A stretch of 44,304 bases of DNA from NCBI RefSeq assembly GCF_946222605.1, contig NZ_CAMIIE010000028.1:1-44304 (forward strand), written 5' to 3'. Below are positions 34,575-43,395 of this stretch, piece after piece. The notes under the pieces are model-generated. The model saw only the letters and a list, made by a program, of their open reading frames with translations, was not told the origin of the DNA and made no database searches. The DNA comes from an uncultured Acidocella sp. (lineage in GTDB: Bacteria; Pseudomonadota; Alphaproteobacteria; Acetobacterales; Acetobacteraceae). Position 1 is the first letter of the stretch; every line of letters starts with the position of its first letter. A program made the translations under genes and the position numbers.

Positions 34575-35030
34575 ATGATAACGCTAAATATCAATGGCGC
34601 GCCCCATGATCTCGATGTGCAGGAGGATATGCCGCTGCTTTGGGCACTGCGGGATGCTGTGGGGCTGACCGGCACCAAGTTTGGCTGCGGCATAGCACAG
34701 TGCGGCGCCTGCACAGTGCACCTCGATGGGGTTCCGCTACGCTCATGTCAATTACCTGTCGGCTTGGTCGCGGGCCGCAAAATCACGACCATCGAGGGTA
34801 TTGGCGCAACCCCTGAAGGTGCCGCGGTACAGAAAGCCTGGGTGGAGCTGGATGTGGTTCAGTGTGGTTACTGCCAGTCCGGGCAGATCATGTCCGCGGC
34901 TGCGCTGCTGGCGACGAATAAAAGCCCGACGGATGAAGATATCGATGCGGCCATGGCTGGGAATATCTGCCGTTGTGGCACCTATGTCCGTATCCGGGAG
35001 GGGATCAAACATGCCGCAGCCGGACGTTAA
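34575..35030 (+). CDS. 2Fe-2S subunit of a molybdenum hydroxylase (aldehyde dehydrogenase/IorA type)
   Basis: 151 aa from the ATG at 34575, with GGAG eight bases upstream; earlier in-frame codons add an unrelated leader. The N-terminal plant-ferredoxin cluster is in GCGIAQCGACTVHLDG with a further Cys in RSC, and the second [2Fe-2S] set is in CGYCQSGQ and NICRCGTY. This is the small subunit of the xanthine-oxidase-family enzymes typified by isoquinoline 1-oxidoreductase and the membrane aldehyde dehydrogenase of acetic-acid bacteria. Its end overlaps the next gene by 20 bp. Confidence 0.95.
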   Translation: MITLNINGAPHDLDVQEDMPLLWALRDAVGLTGTKFGCGIAQCGACTVHLDGVPLRSCQLPVGLVAGRKITTIEGIGATPEGAAVQKAWVELDVVQCGYCQSGQIMSAAALLATNKSPTDEDIDAAMAGNICRCGTYVRIREGIKHAAAGR

Positions 35031-37185
35031 GCAGACCTTCGGGCCGAGCCGTCGGGCGCTTTTGCGCGCTGGCCTGGCCGGAGGATTCGTGTTGGGGGTG
35101 GAGTTTGCGTCCGGCCGGGTGGCCCTGGCGCAGGAGGGCGCGGCGGCGGGTGAATTCGCGCCGGATGCCTTCATAAGGGTTCCCGCAACCGGGCCCGTGA
35201 CGCTCATCATGCCGCAGGTGGAGATGGGGCAGGGGATTTACACCGCGCTCACGATGCTCATTGCCGAGGAGATGGATCTCGATCTGACGCAGGTCGTGCT
35301 GAAAGCGGCGCCGGCGAGCGATGCGCTGTACGGAAATCCGTTGCTGAAAATCCAGGTTACGGGCGGCTCCACCTCGGTGCGGGCATTCTGGACGCCGCTG
35401 CGTACCGCCGGGGCCACGGCTCGGACCATGCTGGTGGCGGCGGCGGCGGCGAAGTGGCGCGTGCCGGCCTCAGAATGCCGCTCCATGTCTGGAACCATAT
35501 TCCATGATCCCAGCCAACGCTCCGCCAGCTATGGCAGCCTCGCGGCGCTTGCCGCAGGTGAACCTCCGCCGCAGAATGTAGTGCTGAAGGAGCCGGATCA
35601 GTTCCGTCTGATTGGCAAATCCCAGCACCGGCTGGACAATGCGCAGAAAATAAATGGCGCGCTGAAATACGGCATCGATGCGGCGCCACCGGGCGTGCTG
35701 TACGCGACGCTGAAATCCTCCCCTGTGCAAGGCGGCAAGCTTGTCGCGGTGGATGACAGCCGGTTCCACACCGTGCCCGGCGCGCGACAGGTGCTGCGGT
35801 TCGACGACATGGTCGCGGTGGTGGGCGATCATAGCTGGGCAGCGCTGCGTGGCCTCGCAGTGTTAAACCTGACCTGGGATGACGGCCCGAATACCAGCTT
35901 GACCACAGATGCTTTGCGTGCGTCCCTGCATCAGGCCGAGACGGCGGAGGCGGTGGTCGCGAAGGAAATCGGCCACCCGCAGGAGATGCTGCGGGGAGAT
36001 GGCGTGATCACTCAGCGCTATGACTTCCAGATGCTGGCCCACGCGCCGATGGAGCCGATGAACTGTACCTTACAGGTCACGCCCTCAGGCTGTGACGTAT
36101 GGGTCGGCACCCAGGTGATGACCAAGGCGCAGAACGCTGTGGCGGCCGTGCTGGGGCTGCGGCCGGAGCAGGTGAACGTGCATAATCAGCTGCTGGGTGG
36201 CGGGTTTGGGCGACGCCTGGAAGTGGATCATATCGAGAAGGCGGCGCGCATCGCCCAGAAAATCGATGGGCCGGTGAAAGTGTTCTGGAGCCGCGAGGAG
36301 GACATTTCCAAGGCGATGTACCGCTCGCTTTATACTGTCTGGATGACCGCGAAGCTTGAGAATGGCATGCCAGCGGCTTGGCGGCACCGGGTTGCCGGTC
36401 CTTCCATCATCGCCCGATGGATGCCGCCTTTTTTCCAGAACGGCATCGATGTTGACGCGGTCGACGGCGCGGTGGAGACGCCGTACGACTTCGCGAATTT
36501 TCGGGTTGAGTATGTGCGCCACGAGTTGCAGGGGATTCCAACCTGCTTCTGGCGCGGCGTTGGTCCCAACATCAACGTATTCTCGGTGGAAAGCTTCATC
36601 GATCTGCTGGCCAACCAGGCGAAGACAGACCCTCTGGCCTTTCGCCGCGCCCTTCTGCGCAAGGACCCGCGCGGCCTGGCGGTGCTGAACCTGGCCGCGC
36701 AGAAGGCGGGCTGGGGTAATCCGTTGCCGCCCCGCTCGGCGCGCGGCATCGACCTGCAATTCGCCTTTGGTTCCTATCTCTGCACCGTGGCGCAGGTGGC
36801 GGTGGCCGATGACGGCGCGGTGCAGGTGCAAAAGCTTGTGACGGTGGTGGATTGCGGTACGGCGGTGAACCCGGACGGGGTGGTCGCGCAGGTTCAGGGA
36901 GGTCATGTCTTTGGCCTCACCGCTCTGCTTTACGGCGACGTCACTGTGCGGAATGGCCGTGTTCAGCAAACTAATTTCAACAACTACAGAATGCTGCGCA
37001 TTGACGAGATGCCGCAGATCGAGGTGCATCTGGTGAAAAGCGCCGAGCCGCCGGGCGGGCTGGGCGAACCTGGCTGTACTTCTGTGCAGCCCGCTGTGGC
37101 GAATGCGATCTATGCCGCGACAGGTGTGCAACTCACCCGGTTGCCGGTTGACCCGGCCTTGTTGGCAAAGGAAGCAAACGCATGA
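35011..37185 (+). CDS. Molybdopterin-binding subunit of aldehyde/N-heterocycle dehydrogenase (IorB type)
   Basis: 724 aa from the ATG at 35011 (GGGAGGGG upstream). The frame extends back to 34726, but that part overlaps the 2Fe-2S gene in another frame. A twin-arginine signal, SRRALL with a hydrophobic run to about residue 35, indicates export of the folded enzyme with its small partner. Moco-binding segments such as the GGGFGRR loop and the C-terminal GGLGEPG are visible, as in IorB-type subunits. The likely reaction is oxidation of an aldehyde or aromatic N-heterocycle with water as oxygen donor and electrons passed to the cytochrome subunit. Its end overlaps the cytochrome gene by four bases (ATGA). 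Confidence 0.94.
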   Translation: MPQPDVKQTFGPSRRALLRAGLAGGFVLGVEFASGRVALAQEGAAAGEFAPDAFIRVPATGPVTLIMPQVEMGQGIYTALTMLIAEEMDLDLTQVVLKAAPASDALYGNPLLKIQVTGGSTSVRAFWTPLRTAGATARTMLVAAAAAKWRVPASECRSMSGTIFHDPSQRSASYGSLAALAAGEPPPQNVVLKEPDQFRLIGKSQHRLDNAQKINGALKYGIDAAPPGVLYATLKSSPVQGGKLVAVDDSRFHTVPGARQVLRFDDMVAVVGDHSWAALRGLAVLNLTWDDGPNTSLTTDALRASLHQAETAEAVVAKEIGHPQEMLRGDGVITQRYDFQMLAHAPMEPMNCTLQVTPSGCDVWVGTQVMTKAQNAVAAVLGLRPEQVNVHNQLLGGGFGRRLEVDHIEKAARIAQKIDGPVKVFWSREEDISKAMYRSLYTVWMTAKLENGMPAAWRHRVAGPSIIARWMPPFFQNGIDVDAVDGAVETPYDFANFRVEYVRHELQGIPTCFWRGVGPNINVFSVESFIDLLANQAKTDPLAFRRALLRKDPRGLAVLNLAAQKAGWGNPLPPRSARGIDLQFAFGSYLCTVAQVAVADDGAVQVQKLVTVVDCGTAVNPDGVVAQVQGGHVFGLTALLYGDVTVRNGRVQQTNFNNYRMLRIDEMPQIEVHLVKSAEPPGGLGEPGCTSVQPAVANAIYAATGVQLTRLPVDPALLAKEANA

Positions 37186-38513
37186 GCGCGGCGCGGCGGA
37201 CGCTGGCGGGGCTGGCGGTTCTCGTCTTGGCTTTGCTGGCGTTCTTTGCCTGGCGTCTGCTCTGGCTTCCCGGGCCGCTGGCCTTTGCGGGCGGACAGCT
37301 GGTGAGCCTTGCGGATTACAAAGGTGCCTCTCCCGCCGGCGTGCCGGCGGAGCTTGCTGGCGCTGATCTGGTCGCGCGCGGCAAATACCTCACGGCGGCG
37401 GCAGATTGTGCCGCCTGCCACACGGTTCCGGGCGGCAAGCCTTTCGCCGGCGGGCTGGCCTTTCATTTGCCGTTCGGCACGCTCTACACGCCAAATATCA
37501 CGCCGGACAAAGAGACAGGCATCGGCAATTGGAGCAACGCAGATTTTCTTCGTGCCATGCACCGCGGAATCGCCGCCGATGGCAGCCGGCTATATCCCGC
37601 CTTTCCCTACGCGTCCTACACCTTGCTGACGGATGACGATGTGCTGGCGATCCGCGCCTATCTCTCAACGCTTCCGGCCGTGCATCAGCCGGACCGGCCG
37701 GATACGTTCAGCTTTCCCTATAATCAACGTTGGCTGATGGTGTTCTGGTCCGGTTTCTTCAACAGCGATACGAGGTTTCATCCCGTGGCCGGCCGCAGCG
37801 CCGAATGGAACCGCGGCGCCTATTTGGTGGAAGCGCTGGAGCATTGCGGTGAATGCCATACACCACGCAATCTGCTGCAAGCGAGGGATACACGGCAGAA
37901 ATTCGCTGGCGGCGTGGCCGAGGGCTGGAATGCCTATAACATTACCAGCGATCCAGTGACCGGCGTGGGCGGATGGACAGCTCGGGCGCTTGCTTCCTAT
38001 CTCTCCACCGGCTTCGCGGCGGGTCACGGCAGTGCAGCCGGTCCAATGAACGAGGCCGTGCAGCTCAGCCTCAGCCAACTCGCCCCCAGCGATATCCAGG
38101 CGATTGTCGCCTATCTGCGGACGATACCGCCAATCCGGGCGAATCCGCCACTGGCATTGGCTGGGCCGGCGCCAACACTGGCGGCGGAAGGGCCGACGAC
38201 AAATCCGCTGGGCAAACAGATTTTTGAGGGCTCCTGCGCCAGCTGCCATAGCTGGAGCGGCCAGGGCGCTATTCTGCCCGCTGCGCAGCTTACAGGCACG
38301 CGTACCGTCAATGATCCCACGGCCGTCAATATTGTCCTCATGGTTCTGCACGGTACCGGCGCGCCGGCTGACGGGCATGCGTTCATGCCATCCTTCGCAT
38401 CTTCCTATACGGATACCGAAATCGCCGCCGTGGCCAATTATGTGACGGCGCGTTTTGGCGCGGCGCCCTCGCATCTCACCGCGCAGGATGTCGCGAAGCT
38501 GCGTAAAAACTAA
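37182..38513 (+). CDS. Membrane-anchored triheme cytochrome c
   Basis: 443 aa. One N-terminal membrane helix (about 8-27) is followed by three c-type haem sites: CAACH at 76-80, CGECH at 222-226 and CASCH at 352-356. In acetic-acid bacteria similar triheme subunits pass electrons from periplasmic dehydrogenases to ubiquinone. The four-base overlap with the Mo subunit shows it is the electron-transfer subunit of that enzyme. The complex therefore likely oxidises a substrate in the periplasm and feeds the respiratory chain. Confidence 0.96.
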   Translation: MSAARRTLAGLAVLVLALLAFFAWRLLWLPGPLAFAGGQLVSLADYKGASPAGVPAELAGADLVARGKYLTAAADCAACHTVPGGKPFAGGLAFHLPFGTLYTPNITPDKETGIGNWSNADFLRAMHRGIAADGSRLYPAFPYASYTLLTDDDVLAIRAYLSTLPAVHQPDRPDTFSFPYNQRWLMVFWSGFFNSDTRFHPVAGRSAEWNRGAYLVEALEHCGECHTPRNLLQARDTRQKFAGGVAEGWNAYNITSDPVTGVGGWTARALASYLSTGFAAGHGSAAGPMNEAVQLSLSQLAPSDIQAIVAYLRTIPPIRANPPLALAGPAPTLAAEGPTTNPLGKQIFEGSCASCHSWSGQGAILPAAQLTGTRTVNDPTAVNIVLMVLHGTGAPADGHAFMPSFASSYTDTEIAAVANYVTARFGAAPSHLTAQDVAKLRKN

Positions 38514-38518
38514 ACGTT

Positions 38519-38876
38519 TTAAGCGTCCTGCTCAGCTGGGCAGGGCGGCGATTTGGCGACGGCAGAGAAACGTTCTTGATAGAAGCCGACAATTTGCCCG
38601 AGAGCTGAAAGCGCGAGAGTTTCTGGGTCGCGCGCCGCGTCGATAAGTCCGACCGGTCCCACAATCCGCGCGAGTGAAGCCGCGGCTACGCCGCGTTCAG
38701 CCAAAATCCGCAAGCGCCAGGCATGGGTGGCGCGGCTGCCCATCGCGCCGATGAAAAAGGGGGTTTGCTCCAAGAGCTGCAACAGAAGCTCGGTTTCCCA
38801 ATCATGGTCATGGAAAAGCATCACCGCCGCCGTATACCGGTCGGCGCTCAGGTATGGCGAACGCCGCCGTTCTTTT
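38519..38876 (-). pseudogene. xdhC: xdhC C-terminal fragment, truncated by IS630
   Basis: The C-terminal Rossmann part of XdhC is recognisable: a YLSADRYTAAVMLFHDHDWE start, then FFIGAMGSRATHAWRLRIL and a VGPVGLIDAARDPETLALSALG segment. XdhC proteins insert the sulfurated Mo cofactor into xanthine-oxidase-family enzymes. The frame runs in from the IS630 left end at about 38877, and the N-terminal half is missing on the far side of the element. It is convergent with the cytochrome gene, with stops 6 bp apart. Maturation of the neighbouring Mo enzyme may depend on another copy. Confidence 0.85.
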
Positions 38877-39931
38877 AGAGGCCTCTGTGAATAGCTTGAA
38901 TCCTATCTCTTTACCGACGCGTGGCTGATGTGATTCACGATTAGGACTGGTTGAGGAGGCCAGTGCTGATGCCCCGAGCTTATTCTTCTGATTTGCGTGA
39001 ACGCGTGATTTCGGTTGTGGAGAGTGGCGAGGAGACTTGCCGCTCCGCGGCGCGGCGTTTTGGCGTGAGCGCATCGTCTGCCATCAAATGGGTTCAGCGC
39101 CTGCATCGGGTTGGTGACCGACGCAGCGCTGGCACTGGTGGCCACCGGCCCTCGAAGGTGAAGCCCGAGCGTGCCTGGCTTTTGGCGGTCATTGAGGAGC
39201 AGGCCGACATCACGCTGGCGGCGTTGAGCGTGCGCCTGTGGGAAGAGCGTGGCGTGCGCGCCGACACTGGCATGTTGTCGCGGTTCTTCCGCGCTGAGGG
39301 TATCAGCTTTAAAAAAAACCGTGCTGCCCGCCGAGCAGGACCGGCCTGACATCGCCTTCAAGCGGGCGCGCTGGCGGCGGTATCAGGGAAAAATTGACGC
39401 GTCTCGCCTGGTGTTTATCGACGAGACCTGGGCCAAAACCAACATGACCCGCACCCATGGGCGCTGCCGGCGTGGGCAAAAGCTGCACGCCAAGGTGCCG
39501 CACGGGCATTGGAAAACCTTGACCTTCATCGCCGCCCTGCGGGCCGACAAGGTTACCGCGCCCTGTGTACTCGATGGCCCCATCAACAGCCGCAGCTTCA
39601 CTGCCTATGTCGAGCAATTTCTGGTGCCGACGCTGCGCCCCGGCGATGTCATCATCCTCGACAATCTCGGCAGCCACAAGGCCAAGACAGCGCGCGATGC
39701 CATAAGAAAAGCCGGCGCCAAACTCTTCTTCCTGCCGCCCTACAGCCCAGACCTCAATCCCATCGAGCAGGTCTTCGCAAAGCTCAAAACCCTACTCAGA
39801 AAAGCCGCCGAGAGAACCGTCGAAGCCACATGGCGGCGCATCGGGTCACTGCTCGATCACTTCCCACCAGAAGAATGCACAAATTATCTCAAACACGCAG
39901 GATATGCGTCAACCTAATCACAGAAGACTAT
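38877..39931 (+). mobile_element. IS630-family insertion sequence
   Basis: About 1.05 kb. The inner parts of the terminal inverted repeats are TCTGTGAATAGCTTGA (38884-38899) and, on the other end, the reverse complement of TCTGTGATTAGGTTGA (39909-39924), matching at 14 of 16 positions. TA dinucleotides border both ends, as expected from TA-targeting IS630 elements. It sits in xdhC on the left and abuts an IS3 fragment on the right. Confidence 0.8.
38969..39917 (+). CDS. IS630 transposase, two frames joined at an A8 run
   Basis: The first frame (38969-39349, 126 aa from an ATG with GAGGAGG nine bases upstream) carries the HTH region. The second (to 39917) carries the catalytic part: Asp in VFIDETWAK, Asp in IILDNLGSHK and Glu in LNPIEQVFAKL. 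The frames join at A8 (39311-39318): reading GISFKK then TVLPAEQDRPDIA requires skipping one A. Frameshifting at A-runs is known in this family and produces the full transposase. No other lesion is seen, so the element may be active. Confidence 0.87.
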
Positions 39932-40152
39932 AGGGTCTGTGGGTTGATATATGCCTTGGTTACATGATGAGCGAAAGCCTCCGGCGTCATGCCGTCGAGG
40001 CTGGTGTGGGGTCTGACGACGTTGTAGTCGGCGCACCAAGCCTCGATGACCGAGCGGGCGTGGCCGAGGTTGCGGAACAGATGCTCGTTGAGGCATTCGT
40101 CACGGAACCGGCCGTTGAAGCTCTCGGCGAACCCGTTCTGCTGCGGCTTGCC
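39928..40152 (-). pseudogene. IS3-family transposase, C-terminal fragment
   Basis: The frame reads the end of an IS3-type integrase core: GKPQQNGFAESFNGRFRDEC with its catalytic Glu, then VRPHTSLDGMTPEAFA. Everything upstream of GKPQQN is missing, because the sequence changes at about 40152 to a different IS3 fragment in the opposite orientation. The stop codon lies at the IS630 junction. Confidence 0.85.
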
Positions 40153-40407
40153 ACTGTAGGCGCACAAACACTTTACATCGAACCAGGTTCGCCATGGGAA
40201 AGCGGATATTGTGAGGGCTTCAATAGCAAAATTCGCGACGAACTGTTGAACGGAGAAATCTTCTACAGCCTGAAGGAAGCGCAAATCCTCATCGAACAAT
40301 GGCGCAATCACTACAATACGCTCAGGCCGCACTCAGCGCTTGGGTATAGGCCGCCAGCACCACAAACCGTACAGCCAAATATAATCCATCTCGACCACGC
40401 GGCATGA
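40153..40407 (+). pseudogene. Second IS3-family transposase, C-terminal fragment
   Basis: The plus-strand frame reads TLYIEPGSPWESGYCEGFNS, then RDELLNGEIFYSLKEAQI and NTLRPHSALGYRPPAP. This is the C-terminal end of another IS3-family subgroup, with the catalytic Glu replaced or shifted in the GYCEGFN segment. It lacks the N-terminal two-thirds and is joined head-to-head with the minus-strand fragment at about 40152. Confidence 0.87.
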
Positions 40408-40623
40408 TCGCGCTATTCAAAGGCACTGGTACAAAATATCCATCAGGCCAGTCCCCCCAACAAGAACGCACGGGATCAAATTTCAGGATCTCAGGCAAAA
40501 GGTGGAAAGGGCCGATAGCGGCGCGACCGCTATCGAGTGGAAGATAGCAAAGCTGTCATTGCCATCCGAGTGCCGCTCGAGAAATAACGGCCATGCTGTC
40601 ATTCAATGCCGGACCCGCCCAAC

Positions 40624-41613
40624 TCACCTTGTATTACGCTGCAGGTTTCCCTGGAAATTTTCCCGGTAGCGTACCGGCGTAACGCCGAGCCGTCGCTGGA
40701 AGGCTGCCCGCATCTGTTCAGGTGTGGTGAAGCCGCAATCGAAAGCTACCGCCTTCATCGCCCGGTCGGTCCCTTCAAGCAAGTTGCGCGCTTGATCGAG
40801 GCGAACGCTCTCGACGTATTCGTGTGGCGTCGTGCCCAATTCTTTCACGAATATGCGCGCGATGCTGCGCGGACTGGTCCCCGCGATCTCGGCAAGCCGC
40901 TCGACAGGGAATGGTTCGGCAAGATGCTCCAGGACATAGGCTTGCACGCGGCCGATCGGCGTTTCCGGATCGGTGCGCGGCTGGAGCAGTGGGCTGAACT
41001 GCGATTGGCCGCCCTGACGCTGCGCCACCACCACCAGCCGCTTGGCACAGGCGAGTGCCAGTTCGGCGCCGAAATCCTCGCTCACCAGTGCAAGTGCGAG
41101 ATCGATCCCGGCCGTGACGCCCGCGGACGTCACCAACGCGCCGTCGCGGATGTAGATCCGGTCCAGCTCGATGTGTGACGCTGGGAACATAGCGGCGAGT
41201 TGACCGGCATTCTGCCAGTGCGTCGTCGCTATCCGGCCGTCGAGCAGGCCGGCATGGCCGAGCGCGAAGGCGCCCGTGCAGATCGACCCGTAACGCGTCC
41301 CGCGCACCCCCCATTGCCGCAGCCATGACGACATTGCCTCATCCTCAGGAGCGTTCGGCAGCGCTGGACCGCCAGCTACCAGGACTGTGTGGAACGGCCT
41401 GCACGCCTGAGCGAATGTGAGATGCGCGATCATCATCATGCCGTTCGACGCCCTCAGCGGTCCTGCGCCGGCGGCGATCAGATAGCAATCATAGCCATCC
41501 ATGGCGGGGATTCGCGCATTCGCCTCGGCGAAAACATCGAGCGGGCCCGCTACGTCGAGCGCCTGCACACCGTCATGGACAATCAAGGCGACGTTTTTCC
41601 TGCCCAAGGTCAC
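40624..41613 (-). CDS. GlxA-type regulator (DJ-1/PfpI domain plus AraC HTH), second copy
   Basis: 329 aa with a GTG start and GGGAG close upstream. The DJ-1/PfpI-like domain (about 1-190) includes YGSICTGAFALGHAGLLDGR, and the AraC double HTH covers about 215-320 (VERLAEIAGTSPRSIARIF, then the second HTH ending GVTPVRYRENF). It is a paralogue of the regulator at 29196 in the nitrile hydratase operon. It is divergent from the second catalase-HD pair with a 298-bp gap, so it may control that pair. Effector unknown. Confidence 0.92.
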   Translation of the reverse strand: MTLGRKNVALIVHDGVQALDVAGPLDVFAEANARIPAMDGYDCYLIAAGAGPLRASNGMMMIAHLTFAQACRPFHTVLVAGGPALPNAPEDEAMSSWLRQWGVRGTRYGSICTGAFALGHAGLLDGRIATTHWQNAGQLAAMFPASHIELDRIYIRDGALVTSAGVTAGIDLALALVSEDFGAELALACAKRLVVVAQRQGGQSQFSPLLQPRTDPETPIGRVQAYVLEHLAEPFPVERLAEIAGTSPRSIARIFVKELGTTPHEYVESVRLDQARNLLEGTDRAMKAVAFDCGFTTPEQMRAAFQRRLGVTPVRYRENFQGNLQRNTR

Positions 41614-41911
41614 AGCTCTCCCATGCGCTCAACTCATCTCGAAATCCTCGCGATCAACACAACCGGCCGCGCGGACCCATCGGCAGCTTATCCACCAGAA
41701 TTGGCAGGATATCAATGATTGTTGTGTTTGCTGCCAAGCTGAGGTGATGCGACAACGATCGGGCCAGGCGCAGGGATCGTCCCCTTACCGAGACGCTGCT
41801 TCATCCCCTGCGCCGGCACCAATTTCAACAATGGACGATTAGCGCGTCCACCGTTCGTGCGGGGCCCGTTGGTGGCAACCTGGCGTGCGGCCGCAAGGCT
41901 GGAGAACTACC

Positions 41912-43372
41912 ATGGCTGAAAACAGGCGCTTTACCACCGCCGCCGGGGTTCCGGTGGCCAACAACACAGATATCATGACCGCAGGCCCCCGCGGTCCGGC
42001 CCTGCTTCAGGATGTCTGGTTGATTGAGAAGCTCGCGCATTTCGACCGCGAGGTTATCCCCGAGCGCCGGATGCACGCCAAGGGGTGGGGCGCCTACGGC
42101 ACCTTCACCGTCACCCACGACATCGCCCACTTCACACGCGCCAAGATCTTCTCGGAAGTTGGCAAGAAGACCGACCTGTTCATGCGCTTTTCGAGCGTGG
42201 CGGGCGAGCGCGGCGCCGCCGATGCCGAGCGCGACATCCGCGGCTTCGCGATGAAATTCTACACCGAAGAGGGAAACTGGGATCTCGTCGGCAACAATAC
42301 GCCGGTCTTCTTCTTCCGCGACCCGTTGCGCTTCCCGGACCTCAACCACGCGATCAAGCGCGATCCGCGCACGGGTCTGCGTTCGGCCGACAATAACTGG
42401 GATTTCTGGACGCTGCTGCCCGAGGCGCTGCACCAGGTGACGATCGTCATGTCCGAACGCGGCCTGCCGAAGAGTTTCCGGCATATGCACGGCTTCGGCA
42501 GCCACACCTTTTCGATGATCAACGCCGCCAATGAGCGTGTATGGGTCAAGTTTCACTTCCGCACCCAGCAGGGCATCCAGAACCTGACGGACGCGCAGGC
42601 CGGCGAGATCGTCAAGAATGATCGCGAAAGCCATGGTCGTGACCTGTTCACAGCGATCGAGTGCGGCGACTTCCCGAAGTGGACAATGTTCATTCAGGTG
42701 ATGACCGAGGAGCAGGCGAAACATCACCGGCATAATCCGTTCGATCTTACCAAGGTGTGGCCAAAGGGCGCGTATCCGTTGATCGAGGTTGGCGAGCTCG
42801 AGTTGAACCGCAACCAGGAAAACTACTTCGCCGAGGTCGAGCAGTCGGCCTTCTCGCCGGCCAACGTCGTTCCTGGGATCGGCTTCTCGCCGGACAAGAT
42901 GCTACAGGCGCGGCTGTTCTCCTATGCCGACGCGCAGCGCTACCGCCTGGGCGTCAATTTCAACCACATCCCCGTTAACGCGCCAAAATGCCCGTTCCAC
43001 GCCTAACACCGCGACGGCGCGATGCGGACGGATGGCAATCTGGGCGGTACCAAATCCTATTATCCCAACAGCGACAATCTCTGGGCTAACCAAGCCGCCT
43101 TCGCGGAACCGCCAATGCCGGTCGATGGCGACGCCGCGCGCTGGGATCATCGCGTTGATGACGATCACTGGGAGCAACCGGGCAATCTGTTCCGCGCCAT
43201 GAAACCCGCGCAGCAAGACGCGCTATTCGGCAATACCGCCCGCGCGATGGGCGATGCCGCAAATCACATCAAGCGACGCCACATCGAGAATTGCACCCGC
43301 GCCGACCCGGCCTACGGCGCCGGCGTTGCCGCAGCCCTCGGCCTTGCGCCGGTTGCCCAGTCTGACGAGTAA
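41912..43372 (+). pseudogene. Catalase paralogue with an in-frame stop
   Basis: The full frame is 487 codons, starting at the ATG at 41912 with GGAG eight bases upstream. It resembles the catalase at 11182 throughout, with His55, Asn128 and the haem-ligand Tyr338 conserved. A TAA at 43004-43006 replaces the Tyr found at residue 368 of the first copy, a single-base change. The same frame then continues uninterrupted to 43372. Translation would give a 364-aa product that keeps the haem pocket and loses the last quarter. It is probably inactive, though the lack of other lesions suggests the mutation is recent or a sequencing error. Confidence 0.85.
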
Positions 43373-43395
43373 ATTTTTCAACAGGAGTGAAGACC

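Noticed and set aside
34726..35010. N-terminal extension of the Mo-binding subunit
   Set aside because: It overlaps the 2Fe-2S gene in another frame. The ATG at 35011 has a good RBS and starts a Tat signal.
36085..37131. 348-codon open frame antisense to the Mo-binding subunit
   Set aside because: It is rich in Arg and His as expected for a shadow of a GC-rich gene. The sense strand has clear Moco-binding motifs.
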